Origin: Cucumis sativus
Lineage: Eukaryota > Streptophyta > Magnoliopsida > Cucurbitales > Cucurbitaceae
DNA length: 64,000 nt
Assembly (NCBI RefSeq): GCF_000004075.3
Contig: NC_026656.2
Coordinates: 19,354,607 to 19,418,606 of the forward strand
Direction of reading: 5' to 3'
The position numbers were made by a program, and so were the translations under genes. This document shows, piece by piece, positions 12,166-23,774 of the stretch; position 1 is the first letter of the stretch, and every line of letters starts with the position of its first letter. A model generated the notes under the pieces. It worked only from the letters and a program-made list of their open reading frames with translations. It made no database searches and had not been told where the DNA came from.

Positions 12166-15100
12166 ATGGGGAACACAATGGGAGGGGTTTGTTCTAATGG
12201 AATAGTTAAGGATGATTTTGTATCTGAGAAGATAATTCAAGCATCTGAGGATCGGAAAGGGAATTCGTATTTGAATTCTGAGGCTAGGGATCCGAATGAA
12301 ATGCCAGAGAAGTCTCGTTCTGATGTGATACTATTGCCTTCACCTCCGTCTAAGACTGGAAGCAATAAGGTAGGTTTATTCCATTTGCATTACCAATTAG
12401 ATTTGATTAAAACCAATTTGTGAATATGGAGATCAAATTTGTTAGTCAATCATGATGAAAATAAAGAGAAAGAGGTTGCAATTTCTGAATTGAATTTTAC
12501 GTTAATGCTGTCAAGAGTTGACCCGTCAAAAAGGTTTGTTGTGGACTATGGAGGACAGAGATCCTTTGGATTTCCTGGTGATCAACGTGGTTAAATTTTC
12601 AAACTACTAGAATGATGAATATATTTGAATCCTTTATAAGTCAATACAGATATCTGGAAGTATAGAAGTTAGAACATTGAAACGATATATTTCATAAGTT
12701 GTGACAAACGAATTCAGGATATATTGATTGGCAGTTTAGTCTCCGAGGATTACGCCCAATAGACTTTGTTATACTTAAGTGAACTTCAATATCTGTCTAT
12801 ATCGGTCTGTCTTATTATATAGGTTGCACCAATGAACGCACAAGCAGGGGCTCGCGGGAGGGCAGTTGATTTATGGAAAACAATTGGGATCAGTGTGTCA
12901 AATTTCCATATCAACAGTGGGGTTTCTACAGGCATGGCGCCTAGTGGTAGGGAGATTTCTATATTGGCTTTTGAAGTAGCAAACACAATAAGCAAAGTAG
13001 CAAATTTGTCAAAATCTCTCTCAGAAGAAAATATTCAGCTCCTTAAAAACGAACTATTACAATCAGAAGCGATAAAACAATTGATCTCAGCAAGTTTAGA
13101 GGAATTGCTTAGCATTGCAGCTGCTGACAAAAGGTGTTGTAGTCATGCAATGTTGTCATGCACTTTTAGGTTATCAAAAACCAACATTGTAGTCTTAAAT
13201 CTTTATTCCTGCAGGCAGGAATTTGGCGTCATCTTACGGGAGATAATACGATTTGGAAATCGGTGCAAGGATTCACAGTGGCATAATCTGGATCAATACT
13301 TTTCAAGGTAGTCGATATCGTCAACTTTTTCCTCAATTGTCAGTTGATACGAAAACAGTGTTGAATAATTATGATATTCCAGACTAGATTCGAATGATTC
13401 AAGTCAAAAACAAGCTCGAGAGGCCAGAGCAGCCTTACAGGAACTAACCGTTTTAGCTCAGAATACTTCTGTAAGTTCAGTTTTCCACTCAGTTCCTTCA
13501 AGATAATCATATTTGTGCTGTTAATTGCTTGAAAGAGCATCTCCAAAATTCCAGTAACTGACTGCAGCTCTGACTCATTTTTTGACTCTTGTAGGAATTA
13601 TACCACGAATTACAAGCATTGGAAAGACTTGAGCAAGATTATAGACGGAGAGTTGAGGAAGTGGAGTTCTTGAACCAAGCAGGAATAGGTTGGTGGCATA
13701 TATAAATGTCTAGCCTTAAAAATTTTTGGTATTAAGTTGTTGCACAAGAAGACCATCCAAGTGTTGTTTAATGTTATCGTTTTAATCCAAATATAGGAGA
13801 AACTCTCTCAATCTTCCAAGGAGAACTAAACGTACAAAGAAAACTTGTAAGGAGTTTCCAAAGCAAGTGTCTTTGGTCCAGAAATCTAGATGAGGTATTT
13901 ACTTCTGAACAACTTCATATTTTGTTGTGATTCAAAGAACAATCTTCAATTAGCGGAGACTGTTAACTAAATAACCAATTTGAAATTTTACTTATTTTTT
14001 GTCCACAGATTGTGGAAAAGCTCGTTATCGTTGTAACATGGATAAATCAAACAATAATCAAAGAATTTGGAGTTGACAATACAGGTGCCTACAATTGACG
14101 AGTCATACACATTGGGGTATATGCAATGAAATACAAATCCATATGCCCCAATATGTCCTAGCATTTCTGTTTTCGATTCTATAGGCTTGCAGCAGCATTT
14201 AACCACTTATCTTGAACTTTTTTCTTTACAAACCTACCATTGCAGATAAAACATTGCTTATCAAGGACAGAAGTAATGGCCAGAAACTGGGTGCCGTTGG
14301 TCTTGCTTTGCATTATGCGAACATAATCAGCCAGATAAATCTCATTGTAAGCTTTCCCCCCTCATTTCTTCAATTTTCTCAAACCTACTCCCAAATTTGA
14401 TGTTTGTTGATTAAAAGTGCTATTTTTTTATAGGCGTGCCGTCCAACTTCCATTCCTTCAAACATGAGGGATGCATTATACCGGGCATTGCCTACAAGCA
14501 TTAAAATAGCTCTGCGTTCTCGATTGCGGGCTGTGGATGCAAGAGAGGAGGTATTACCTTGTTTCATTCACTTCGTACTGTTAGATTGATGCAGCTTTGT
14601 AATTCCTACTCACTCATTAACAAGTCATGAACAAAAATGGTGTTTCTGCAGCCAACTTATTATGACGTCAAAACTGAAATGGATAAGATCCTTGAATGGC
14701 TTGTTCCGATTGCTGCAAACACGAGCAAGTAGGAGAACTTTTCTCTTATCCACTAAAAACAACTTTTTGTAACGACAAATAAGTACTCTTCACCAGTTAT
14801 TTTTCAAAATTTTCATGCGATCTAATTTTTCTGATTTTTCCCCTAAAAGTGTCTAATTCTGCTCTGGAATCGTTTTAAAATTCTAAAATCTCAATCACGG
14901 TCAACTATACAATCAAACACCATCAAATTTGAAAATGGCTTTATTACATAAAGTCATCTCAAACCTCTTCTTTCTCTCAATCCATTTCTTTGCTTTCCAT
15001 TGCACGTTCCTAATTTCACCACGATCAATGCAGAGCGCATCAATCTTGTGGCAGAATTGGAGAATGGGCAACCCAAAGGTTCGTTTCATGATTCTTCTTT

Positions 15101-15600
15101 CCTAGAAAGAGAACAAGAGAACAAAGTTCCAACATGGAGCAACGAATTAAAATGATTTTTCCATTGTTTTTTTGTGTAGTAAGGAACACAGCAAAGGCAG
15201 AGCTACACAAAACAACAATGCAAACCGCCTTCAAACGCTCTACTATGCAGACAAAGTAAAAACAGAGTTACAAATTCTTGAATTAGTCACATTGCTTCAC
15301 CATCTCATCCATTTAGCAAAACACCAACAACGACGCTCCTCATCTCTCCGTTGCCGATCACCAACTCCCAAGGACATGGCAAATACTTCTCGTCGTATCC
15401 AATTCAAGAGCCAAATTATCAGAACCACCAAGGATGGATTTCCGACCGACAATATACCATCGCCCGGCCAAACTCCGATCAGAAAAAAGGTGCTCGGTAA
15501 CAAAAAAGGAATGGAATCTTACAAAAATGAGAATAAAGGAATTTGGACGTTAAGTAAAGCAGTTTCGGTTTCAACCTTGAGGTCTCTTGGTAGAGTCTAG
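12166..15600 (+). CDS. PSI-like protein with DUF3475 and DUF668 domains (12 coding exons, 574 aa)
   Basis: Member of the PSK SIMULATOR (PSI) family, membrane-associated plant proteins linked by genetics to phytosulfokine and brassinosteroid growth signalling; biochemical activity unknown. Exons: 12166-12369, 12823-13133, 13215-13307, 13383-13470, 13595-13688, 13797-13894, 14009-14084, 14246-14346, 14434-14550, 14652-14728, 15034-15078, 15180-15600; total 1725 nt with consistent phases. Residues 113-170 (ILAFEVANTISKVANLS) form DUF3475; about 335-425 (KLGAVGLALHYANIIS through KAHQSCGRIGEWA) form DUF668. The start MGNTMGGVC leaves Gly2 for N-myristoylation and Cys9 for possible palmitoylation, as known for PSI proteins. 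The last exon holds the conserved RLQTLYYADKVKTELQILEL segment and a basic, Ser/Thr/Pro-rich tail. The protein is somewhat shorter than the roughly 650 residues I recall for Arabidopsis PSI1. Which PSI paralogue it matches is uncertain. Confidence 0.93.
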
Positions 15601-16170
15601 ATTTTGAGTTGAAGAAGGATGAAGCTTTGGAATTGGTTTAATGTGGATAATAACAATTTTGAGTACCTCACACGTTTATACCAAAAATAAGTACAGGGAA
15701 TTTTTTAAAGATTTTTTGACCGTGTCTTCTAGTTGAATTCCTTTGTTTATATTACTCTTTTGGGTGAGGTTTTGTTCCGAATTCCCCACTTGTTTTGTAT
15801 ATTAATTGCACCCCTCCAGAATAATGGTCAATGTTCTTAGTTACATGTGCTAGACGATTTGCATAAAATTGAAGTTTTTTTTAAAATGAATAAAAATATT
15901 TTTCTCTATAGAAAGAGAGAATAAATGATCGCACAAGATTTTGAAGTAATAACTTGAAAACGAATAATTGGCTTTGGAGGTTATCTGTTTTCAAAAATGG
16001 TTAAGATGAACAAGCTTGGCTTTACTTAAAATCCAAAAGACAAAAGGATATTCAAAACAGAAAAGAAAAAAAACAGTATTATACATATTTTTTTAAAAAA
16101 TCATTAAATGTTAGAAGTAAAAAAAAAAAATTAGTATATTAAAAGAAAAGGAAACAAAATAAGTTGTGCT
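15601..16170. other. 3' flank of the PSI-like gene
   Basis: AT-rich DNA that should include the 3' UTR of the PSI-like gene. No further gene visible before the snoRNA candidate that starts on the other strand. Confidence 0.5.
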
Positions 16171-16309
16171 GGTCCTTCAGTAGGGATCAGATTGGAAGAG
16201 ATGGGAGTGCCCAATTGTCGTAACCAGGCGTTGGGGCGGACACCCAACTCGCATTATATTAGCGAGAGCCAACCACTCATCATATCCCGTTACTGCCTGA
16301 AGGATCATA
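16171..16309 (-). ncRNA. U13-like box C/D small nucleolar RNA
   Basis: A compact, GC-richer island without an ORF. On the minus strand it has a C box ATGATGA (16277-16283) and a D box CTGA (16187-16190), directly flanked by a GGGA/TCCC terminal stem; CCTTCAG/CTGAAGG further out can extend the stem. Two internal hairpins are visible: GTTGGG/CCCAAC (16230-16248) and CTCGC/GCGAG (16248-16266). The RNA would be antisense to the 3' end of 18S rRNA: the plus strand at 16217-16228 reads gtcgtaaccagg (18S gtcgtaacaagg, one mismatch) and at 16299-16308 gaaggatcat (exact 18S terminus). This is the hallmark of U13, which in animals guides cytidine acetylation in helix 45. The snRNA-type promoter just upstream supports independent transcription. 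Ends are approximate. Identity rests on motifs and recalled U13 features, not on a database search. Confidence 0.75.
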
Positions 16310-16334
16310 CTTTTCCACCTCCCCGCTTACTCCA

Positions 16335-16341
16335 TTTTATA
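16335..16341 (-). promoter_or_regulatory. TATA box of the U13-like RNA gene
   Basis: TATAAAA on the minus strand, 28-33 bases upstream of the predicted RNA 5' end near 16308-16313. Confidence 0.75.
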
Positions 16342-16374
16342 CTAATTTCTGATCCCCCAATCACGTGAACTCTC

Positions 16375-16385
16375 CGATGTGGGAC
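16375..16385 (-). promoter_or_regulatory. upstream sequence element (USE) of a plant snRNA-type promoter
   Basis: GTCCCACATCG on the minus strand, an exact match to the plant snRNA consensus RTCCCACATCG. The gap to the TATA box (16342-16374) is 33 bases. In plants, about four helical turns between USE and TATA specify RNA polymerase II, whereas about three turns (23-26 bases) specify polymerase III; this spacing therefore predicts Pol II transcription. Confidence 0.8.
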
Positions 16386-16399
16386 TTTCCGAGTTCCTG

Positions 16400-19300
16400 T
16401 GTTCCCAACTGGACTTCCAAATCCATTATTTAATACTTGGCCCAACCGAAACTTTTTTTCTTTTTACTTTTTTACTTTTTGCACTATCATTTTAACTTAA
16501 CCTAATTGTTGGTTCTTATACTTTTGGATCCTGTCATAACAGAATTGAGCTTCACTATAACTAACGTTCAAATTAATGACGAAATTTCAAATTGGCATAT
16601 CTCCCAACTCGAAAAATATGATGGAATTAGTATCACATGACATCATCATTGATGATTTGAGTTTGACTTAGCCAAATTGTGTTATATAAACTTTTAGCCC
16701 GAAGTTAAATAAGTCCAAAATAAAGCTCATTTAACAACAATTGGGCCTGAAAAACCTGGGTCAAAATGGGTTGATCCTCAAAACAAGTACCTCTAAAGCC
16801 CAATGGATTAGGCTCATTGTCAATTAAGCCCAAAATCACACAAAGAGTTCTATAAATCAGAAGACTCTAATATTTTGAAGATAAAACACCATCTGAAAAC
16901 AAAAAACTTCAAAATTAGACAACTTTTCAAACCTACAAACTCCGAACAACCAAAGCATATTCGTTAAAACAAGTCAAACATGCGTATAAGAGATCAAAAC
17001 ACACTTATTAGCATAAATCCATTTCAATTTCACAAACTATATTTTTCAAAAAGTTTAAGTGGACAAACATTTTTGTTCTTCAAATAAATGAAATTGCTTC
17101 TAACATAACAATGATAAACAACCCCGCTACTTTTTCCTTTTATTTAATTTTTATATGATCATCGTGAAACACAGTAGATCATAATGAAAGAAAAAAAAAA
17201 GTTGTGCACATTTTGCAAAATAGTTATGGAAATGAGAACAAAGGTGGGTGATCAGTCATGAGTGGGATGACGTGAGGTTGACTTAATGGAAGTGTATAAT
17301 CCAATCCATGAACATATAATTAGTGTTCCTCTTAATCATTATTCCACTTTGGGCTTTGTTGCATCTCTTAATTGGGCAATTATGGATACAAAGGATAATG
17401 TTTTATTTGTTACTAAACACCAATGTTTCAAATTATTTATTGCACTTTTTTCCCTTTTTCAAAATTATTTCCTTATATCAAATTTTATCAATTCTATGTG
17501 TACGACTAATGATATAATTTATATAAATCATACTAATACTCATCTAAGTATTGATATTGTATTTGAAGTCTTTATAGATTGAACGTATCGAAAGATTGTA
17601 AATGTATAAATAATGACAATAATTTTTTTATACGGGCACGATATAGTAACTTTGAGGCAAGTGAAAAAAAGGGAAAAGATTTACACCAAAAATATAAAAC
17701 TATGGTTAACTTTCTTTTTAAATGATTTACGATTGGCCAAAATTTAAACTTTTGTAAATGTGTTAGAAAATGAAATGAAAATACTAGTACGCAAACGAAA
17801 ACGAAAAGTTATATGTTTTAGAAAGTATTAGTATATAATTATAATATCATGAAACTTTATAAAAAAGTTACGCTTTTCTCTTTATATAATATACTTTGGA
17901 TTACATGTGACAAAATTAATATGTTTATACGATTTTTTATAGCTTGTACGCGTGATTATCACAAAGTGTTGTTGTCGATTCGATAAAACTTTATTAAAAG
18001 GTGTGTGAAAACTATATTTTTAACTATTTGATATTATTCAAAATTGATTTTTATTTATAGTGTTTTTGACTGAAATTTAAGTTTATATTTAGTAAAAAAA
18101 AAAAGCTCATATAATAAATTATAAATTTTTATAGTTATCTTAATTAGTTATTAAATAAGGATTAGACTGTTTTTCTTGATAATATTTAGTATTCATGTAT
18201 TTAACTTATACAAATAATGTTATATTTAAAATTTCAAACACATTATCATTTCACATAAATAAAAGCGAAAAGAGTCCTAAGCTACAATCAACTGTAAACT
18301 ATTTTGTATCTAAAAAAATCGTAAATCAATTTATCATGAAAAAAGGTGAACTAATAACTAAATGGTCTCCACTAAAGTTTGATAAAAACGTACACTACTT
18401 CGTAAATAATTTAATCCGATTATTAGTGTTTCCTACGAGATATTATTTAAATGAAAAATTAGACTAAAGATTAAATATATGTATATGTTTTTTTCTATAT
18501 AAAATCATTTTTATGTAAATTCTTCCCATAATATTTGTTTAATTAATAAAAGTGGTGAGAGTGAGTGAGTGGTAAGTTGGAGTTGGAAAACAAGCAAAGG
18601 GAACTAATGAAATCTTATGAAGGAAATGAGAAATATCCCAAAATTTTGTGTTCCTTTTTCACGTTGGATCCATCCTCTCTCTCTTTTCTCGATTTCCAAT
18701 AAAGAATAGGTGAAGTTTCCAAGAATAATTCATTATAAATTTATCATCTTTTCTTTCATCGGTCCAAAATATTTACATAAATATAATAAAAATCTACAAT
18801 TACGTTTGGAAAACAGTCTTTAAACTTTTGTAAACAATAAATAAGTTAAATTTTCTATATTTTAAAATATATCAAAATATCTCATCATTTATATTAACAT
18901 TATTTTATTTATTACTTATCGCGTCTCAATATTTTGTTTTATTAAACTTAAATGTAAGCCATTATACATAAAATTTTAAATAAATTTTTTGAAAAATATA
19001 AAAAATTGATAAATTATTTTAAAATTCATTTTTCTACCCAATATGAATATTTGATCAAATGTTGGGTTTTCTTTTGACAAATTTGAAAGATAAAAACAAT
19101 ATAATGAAATAAAAAACAAAATAATTAAAAAATGGTGATAGAGGCTTTAAAGGGAGGACTTCCTTCAATGAAGGCTTTCTCTATCTTTCGGCCACGTCAA
19201 CGTAAATTCTGGAACGTTGCATATGAATTATCAATTCGTCATATTATTCTTTTCTTATTTATAGAAATTACATTATCTCTAAAAAAATATATGCATATAA

Positions 19301-19816
19301 ATAAAAATAACCTTTAAACTTCAATATTTGTTTTAAAAGTACATATTTTCTACTTATTAGTAATCAATTTTTCTTCTTTTGTTGAAATATAACTCTCTTA
19401 TAATATAAATATGACAGTATCTGTAGTTGTGACTTAATATACAATCAAATTTTGAAATGTTTTTATAAAAAACCAATAGTGATATAAAAATGAATAGTGG
19501 AAAATTAATGCCTTTTATTTATTTATAGTTTATGGGAATTTAAATTTTATATTATTGTTTGGATGGTTTGTGCAAATCAATAAAATTGTGAAGTCGGTTT
19601 TGTGAGTTGAGTGGTTTCTATGTGAATGTGTGACCTACAAATATCTGCCCTAATAATTTCCAATATTCATTATTCTATTTGTATTTCCTAATGATATTTA
19701 TATATGCTCACAAAATATCATAATTATTACCAACAACTTTTTTCTTTTTATATATTATTCTTTTTTTATGATATAAAATCTAACGAAATAATAATATATA
19801 TATATTTATATTTATG
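16400..19816. other. intergenic region
   Basis: Mostly AT-rich. A stretch at about 16,680-16,860 has several GGGCC/GCCCA words and looks like old repeat or LTR-like debris, but no terminal repeats or coding remains could be defined. The ORF at 18195-18467 is Asn/Lys/Phe-rich and shows no domain. No gene supported. Confidence 0.5.
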
Positions 19817-19930
19817 TTGTAATTTGACATTTCAAAACTAATATTAAAATATAAAAATCGAGAATGTGAGGAGGGATACGTGCTCTCGGTCCCTTAATAG
19901 ATCCGTCTATGATCATAACCATAACACAAT
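19817..19930 (+). repeat. interspersed repeat, copy 2
   Basis: Second copy of the repeat at 7130-7240, same orientation, with shared blocks but numerous substitutions. See copy 1. Confidence 0.6.
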
Positions 19931-21600
19931 ATGTTTAAATATTATTGTTTTTTCTTTTACTAGAGTCGTATAATTGGTATTGTAGGTGCCCTCCCACTCT
20001 GATGTTATACGTTGGAATTATGTTACAAATTTGGAAATAAAAATCATGATGCTGTAAAGTTACAGTGAACATAAACATGTGTGATCTTTGAGAAAATCAA
20101 ACTAAATTGAAATAAACATTGGACTTCAAATGTTTTACGATCAAAGTGTTTTCATATGTCAACATAAAGTTAGCTTAATTAATTATTTTTTTTACACTAA
20201 CACTTCTTTAATTGGGTAATTCATTGCCAACGAATATTTAGCTCAACTGGCACCTCATGTTACAGGAAAAATTAGAGAATTCAAGTACGTTACATCAAAA
20301 TCAACAACACAACGTTTCTTCGAAAATCTCAGACGCAGTAATTTATTTAAATATTCATTTGTATGGTTTATATATATACTGTCGTACTGATCAAAATAAT
20401 CTAAACACGTTTAAAAGATATATAATTTTGTAAACACTGACACAAAATAAAGATGTATTGTTTTTAATTTACAAATGTAGATATATATATTTTTCTAAAG
20501 TATATGTTATGTTTTGAATTTTGGCTTCTGAAGAAATATTAGTAAAAATAGAAAAAAATAAAAATAAAAAAGAGACTCATAAATGTACAACTTACAGCGA
20601 GTGAAAAAACCGAACCTCTATCTCAAAGTTAATAACACATTAAGATTGAGTAACATTAACAATAACTCGTTAAACAATACACCGCTAACATATGATTAAT
20701 ATTGTATCAGAAACTAATAAATAAGACAAGTGTCACATAATTGTTTAAAACCATTAATGATTTTTGTAGTGAGTTTGAAATGTTACCAAACAAATTGACA
20801 TACTTCTAAAAGAATCACAATTAGGCTTCCAAGGGCTATTATTATCATTTTTTTCTGTACATTATATAAGGTAATAAGTTGATAAAATGCATTTCATGGG
20901 TAGGAGAAGATACTCAACTACTTTTATTTACTCAACAAAATTATTTTTCGAAAAGTTAGATTTAATCATTATACATTACACCATACAATATCAAAATTAA
21001 ATTCAATCATGACGTGTATACATTGTATTAGAAATGAAAATTTCTATATTACATTTACTAATTGTTGTTCACTTAACAAAACGATCAACAATGGTGTGAA
21101 ATCCACCTTATGTATTTAATAATTAACAATCATCTATTTGTTTATTGTTGGTGACTTGCAAATTTTTCTCAACCCACCTTGGTTCCAAATTTCCAATACG
21201 GTATTGGGATACGAAGTCCAATAGCGTATTCCGGAAATACCCTTGCCCTCATCCCAAAGCAAAATAAACACTCCAATTGAATTAAGAGCGAGTCGGTTTA
21301 ACTTTCCTCTACCAACTTGAATCACGTCTTCTTTGGTAACTCCCAAATTATCAATGGCGGTTCTCCAAATTTTTATCAGTATTCCATCTTTCTCTTTCTA
21401 TCTGTATTTATTTCATTTCTTTCACATTTATCTCCAACAACATTGTCATCCTCTTCTACTTCCTTTGCTTTCTGACAAAAACAGAGCTCCAACTTCCTTT
21501 TCACGCTTGCCAATACTCCTTTAACCGCCGTAAGAAACAGAAAATAATTTCTCTGCATCTCCAATCCCTTTTGCCCCACCACTCTCCAACAAATCTAGCC
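19931..21600. other. intergenic region upstream of thaumatin-like gene 1
   Basis: AT-rich, becoming pyrimidine-rich towards the gene. A 70-codon minus-strand frame at 21134-21346 has fairly even amino-acid use but no recognisable domain, and I do not call it a gene. Confidence 0.5.
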
Positions 21601-21633
21601 GTTGCCCATTCCCTCTTTTCTCTTCCTTTTTTC

Positions 21634-21640
21634 TATAAAT
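21634..21640 (+). promoter_or_regulatory. TATA box of thaumatin-like gene 1
   Basis: TATAAAT in a CT-rich context, 107 bases before the ATG at 21747, followed by a pyrimidine-rich leader. Confidence 0.6.
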
Positions 21641-21746
21641 ACCCTTCCATCTCCATTTCCCTTTTTCTGCCTCTACTTTTTCCCTCTTCGCCGGAGTTTC
21701 TACGTCTCCGGTTAGACTTTCCTCAACGTTCTCTGTTTCTGTTCCA

Positions 21747-23103
21747 ATGGCGGTGACTGGAACTCAATTTTTATTGGCCATTCTAAATCTGCTGCTGTTG
21801 GTACCGGGTGTGTGAAGACGAAGTAGTTCATGGTTGATTTTGATTTTGGGTGGTTTCTGTTTTCTGAGTTGTTGATTTGTTGTGCTCTGGTTTTGTGGAT
21901 TTTCAGGTGGGTTTTCGACGAGCTTTACTTTTGTGAACAAATGTGATTTCACGGTTTGGCCGGGGATTCTGTCCAACGGCGGCGTTCCACCGCTTCTCAC
22001 TACAGGCTTCTCTCTTCAGAGTGGAGAGTCGAAGACGCTACCGGCGCCGGCGTCTTGGGGCGGGCGTTTCTGGGGGAGAACACTCTGTTCTGAAGATTCC
22101 ACCGGGAAATTCTCTTGCGCTACTGGCGACTGTGGCTCTAACAAATTAGAGTGTGCTGGAAACGGCGCAACCCCACCGGCTACTCTTGCGGAGTTCACTC
22201 TGGACGGCTCTGGCGGGCTTGATTTCTTCGACGTCAGTCTGGTGGACGGTTACAATCTTCCGATGATAGTTGTGCCTCAGGGTGGTTCCGGCGATAACTG
22301 CACGAGTACCGGCTGTGTTGTGGATCTCAATGGTGCGTGTCCATCAGAGCTGCGCGTGACGAGTGCCGACGGAAGAGAAGGCGTCGCGTGTAAAAGCGCG
22401 TGTGATGCTTTCAACCAACCACAGTATTGCTGCACAGGCGCGTACCAAACACCGGACACTTGTCAGCCGTCGATGTACTCTCAGATATTCAAGAAAGCGT
22501 GCCCACGCGCTTACAGCTACGCGTACGATGATAAGACGAGCACTTTCACATGCGCCAGTGCTGATTATGTCATTACATTCTGTCCATCGCCAAACACCAG
22601 GTAAATTTACCGAAAAACCCCCTTCTCAAAAGGTCATTATCGTCCACCAACATCAAAAAGCCCTCAATATGAACGTTGGAGAGTCTTTGGTAACTGTTGC
22701 CTTAGACCATCAAAAGGGTATAACTGGGAATTTGTTTCGGAGGAGATGGGCCTTTTTGTCCATACCTGATTATCAACCGCCATTAGTGGTGGCCGACACA
22801 TATTGGCGAAATAGGCACGCCTTTTCATATAACCGTAGTCAAAAAGGTCATAAATGACATTTCTACCAATAATTTTCCCAAATAAAAAACAATTAATACG
22901 ATTTCTTTTAATGCAGTCAAAAGTCATCGGAAGCACAGAATTCACCGGCGACAGCGAACCCATCTTCCGGCGGAGACGGTTCAATGGTATACGAAGGTGC
23001 ATCATTGATCCAAACCGACGCAGCACCGCCGAGAGTAGTCGGGGTATCAGCGATCAGTACGGTGGCGATTGGGTGGTTGTGGCAGCAGATGTTCCACTTC
23101 TGA
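21747..23103 (+). CDS. thaumatin-like protein 1, probably GPI-anchored (3 exons, 313 aa)
   Basis: Extracellular PR-5 / thaumatin-like protein. Family members can bind glucans and some are antifungal; GPI-type members sit on the outer plasma membrane. Exons: 21747-21807, 21907-22600, 22917-23103 (61+694+187 nt). The first exon encodes the signal peptide (MAVTGTQFLLAILNLLLLVPG); the split Gly codon leads into the mature start GFSTSFTFVNKCDF. The domain has 16 cysteines, as in full-length family members, and a TGDCGSNKLECAGNG signature with TLAEF and DVSLVDGYNLPM, which carry acidic-cleft residues. The third exon adds a Ser/Pro-rich linker and the hydrophobic end VSAISTVAIGWLWQQMFHF, which reads as a GPI-attachment signal. 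A paralogue with the same exon phases lies 6.6 kb downstream. Confidence 0.93.
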
Positions 23104-23758
23104 CTGCTTACCAAAATTCGTACGGGCCAAGTCCATAACGCGCATGTGTTAATGGGCCCAGAGCTGGTCGTGAAGTGGGCCCATTGGGCCTTAACTATGG
23201 CCCAGGAATCGATCCGTTGATGTTAAAAGTTCATCCGACTCCACCGTAGGCTGACGAGAATCTGACTAATTATCGGGAAAAAAGTGGGGAAGGGGACGGG
23301 CAGATGAGAAAATATTAAATTTAGGTAAAGCTAAGAGTACAATTTTTAATTTTTAATTTTGTTTGGGTGGTGGATTGATAAAGAAAGAGGAATGTGAAGA
23401 AAGGGGAGTTGGGGATTCATTTACACGTTATTTAGATAAGGATATAAAGTGTTGGGTAATAATTCACATCACACACACATATATAGATATTATAATACTA
23501 TATGTTATGTTGGATTTTATTATATGATATTTCCATATAACCACTTTTCCCCCCTCTTTTAATGGTTTAGCTTTTTTGACATTTCTTTGTGCCTTGATCA
23601 ACACTTTTGAAAAGCTTTTGAATAGAATGTATGACCAAATGCAGATCCAAAGTTGGATTTATATCAAAATCTGATAGGTTAGTGTATGCTCTAGTAAATT
23701 GATTCGTTGCAATAAATAAATCATTTCCACTCATTTAATCAACTAAACCATTAAATTT

Positions 23759-23774
23759 GTGTGTGTGTGTGTGT
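23759..23774. repeat. (GT)8 microsatellite
   Basis: Eight perfect GT units followed by a short TA-rich run. Confidence 0.9.

Noticed and set aside
16171-16385. U6, U3, MRP or telomerase RNA as the identity of the USE/TATA-driven RNA
   Set aside because: None of the diagnostic sequences I know for these RNAs is present (no telomere template of CTAAACCC type, no U6 core, no U3 5' domain), and the USE-TATA spacing is of the Pol II class, whereas plant U6, U3, MRP and telomerase RNA use the Pol III class.
21134-21346. Minus-strand 70-codon frame upstream of thaumatin-like gene 1
   Set aside because: Amino-acid use is fairly even, but no domain, no signal of splicing partners and no promoter were found; too short to call.
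22363-22857. Plus-strand ORF of 164 codons in another frame of thaumatin-like gene 1
   Set aside because: Overlaps the cysteine-rich coding frame and then runs into the intron; arises from local GC-rich codon use.
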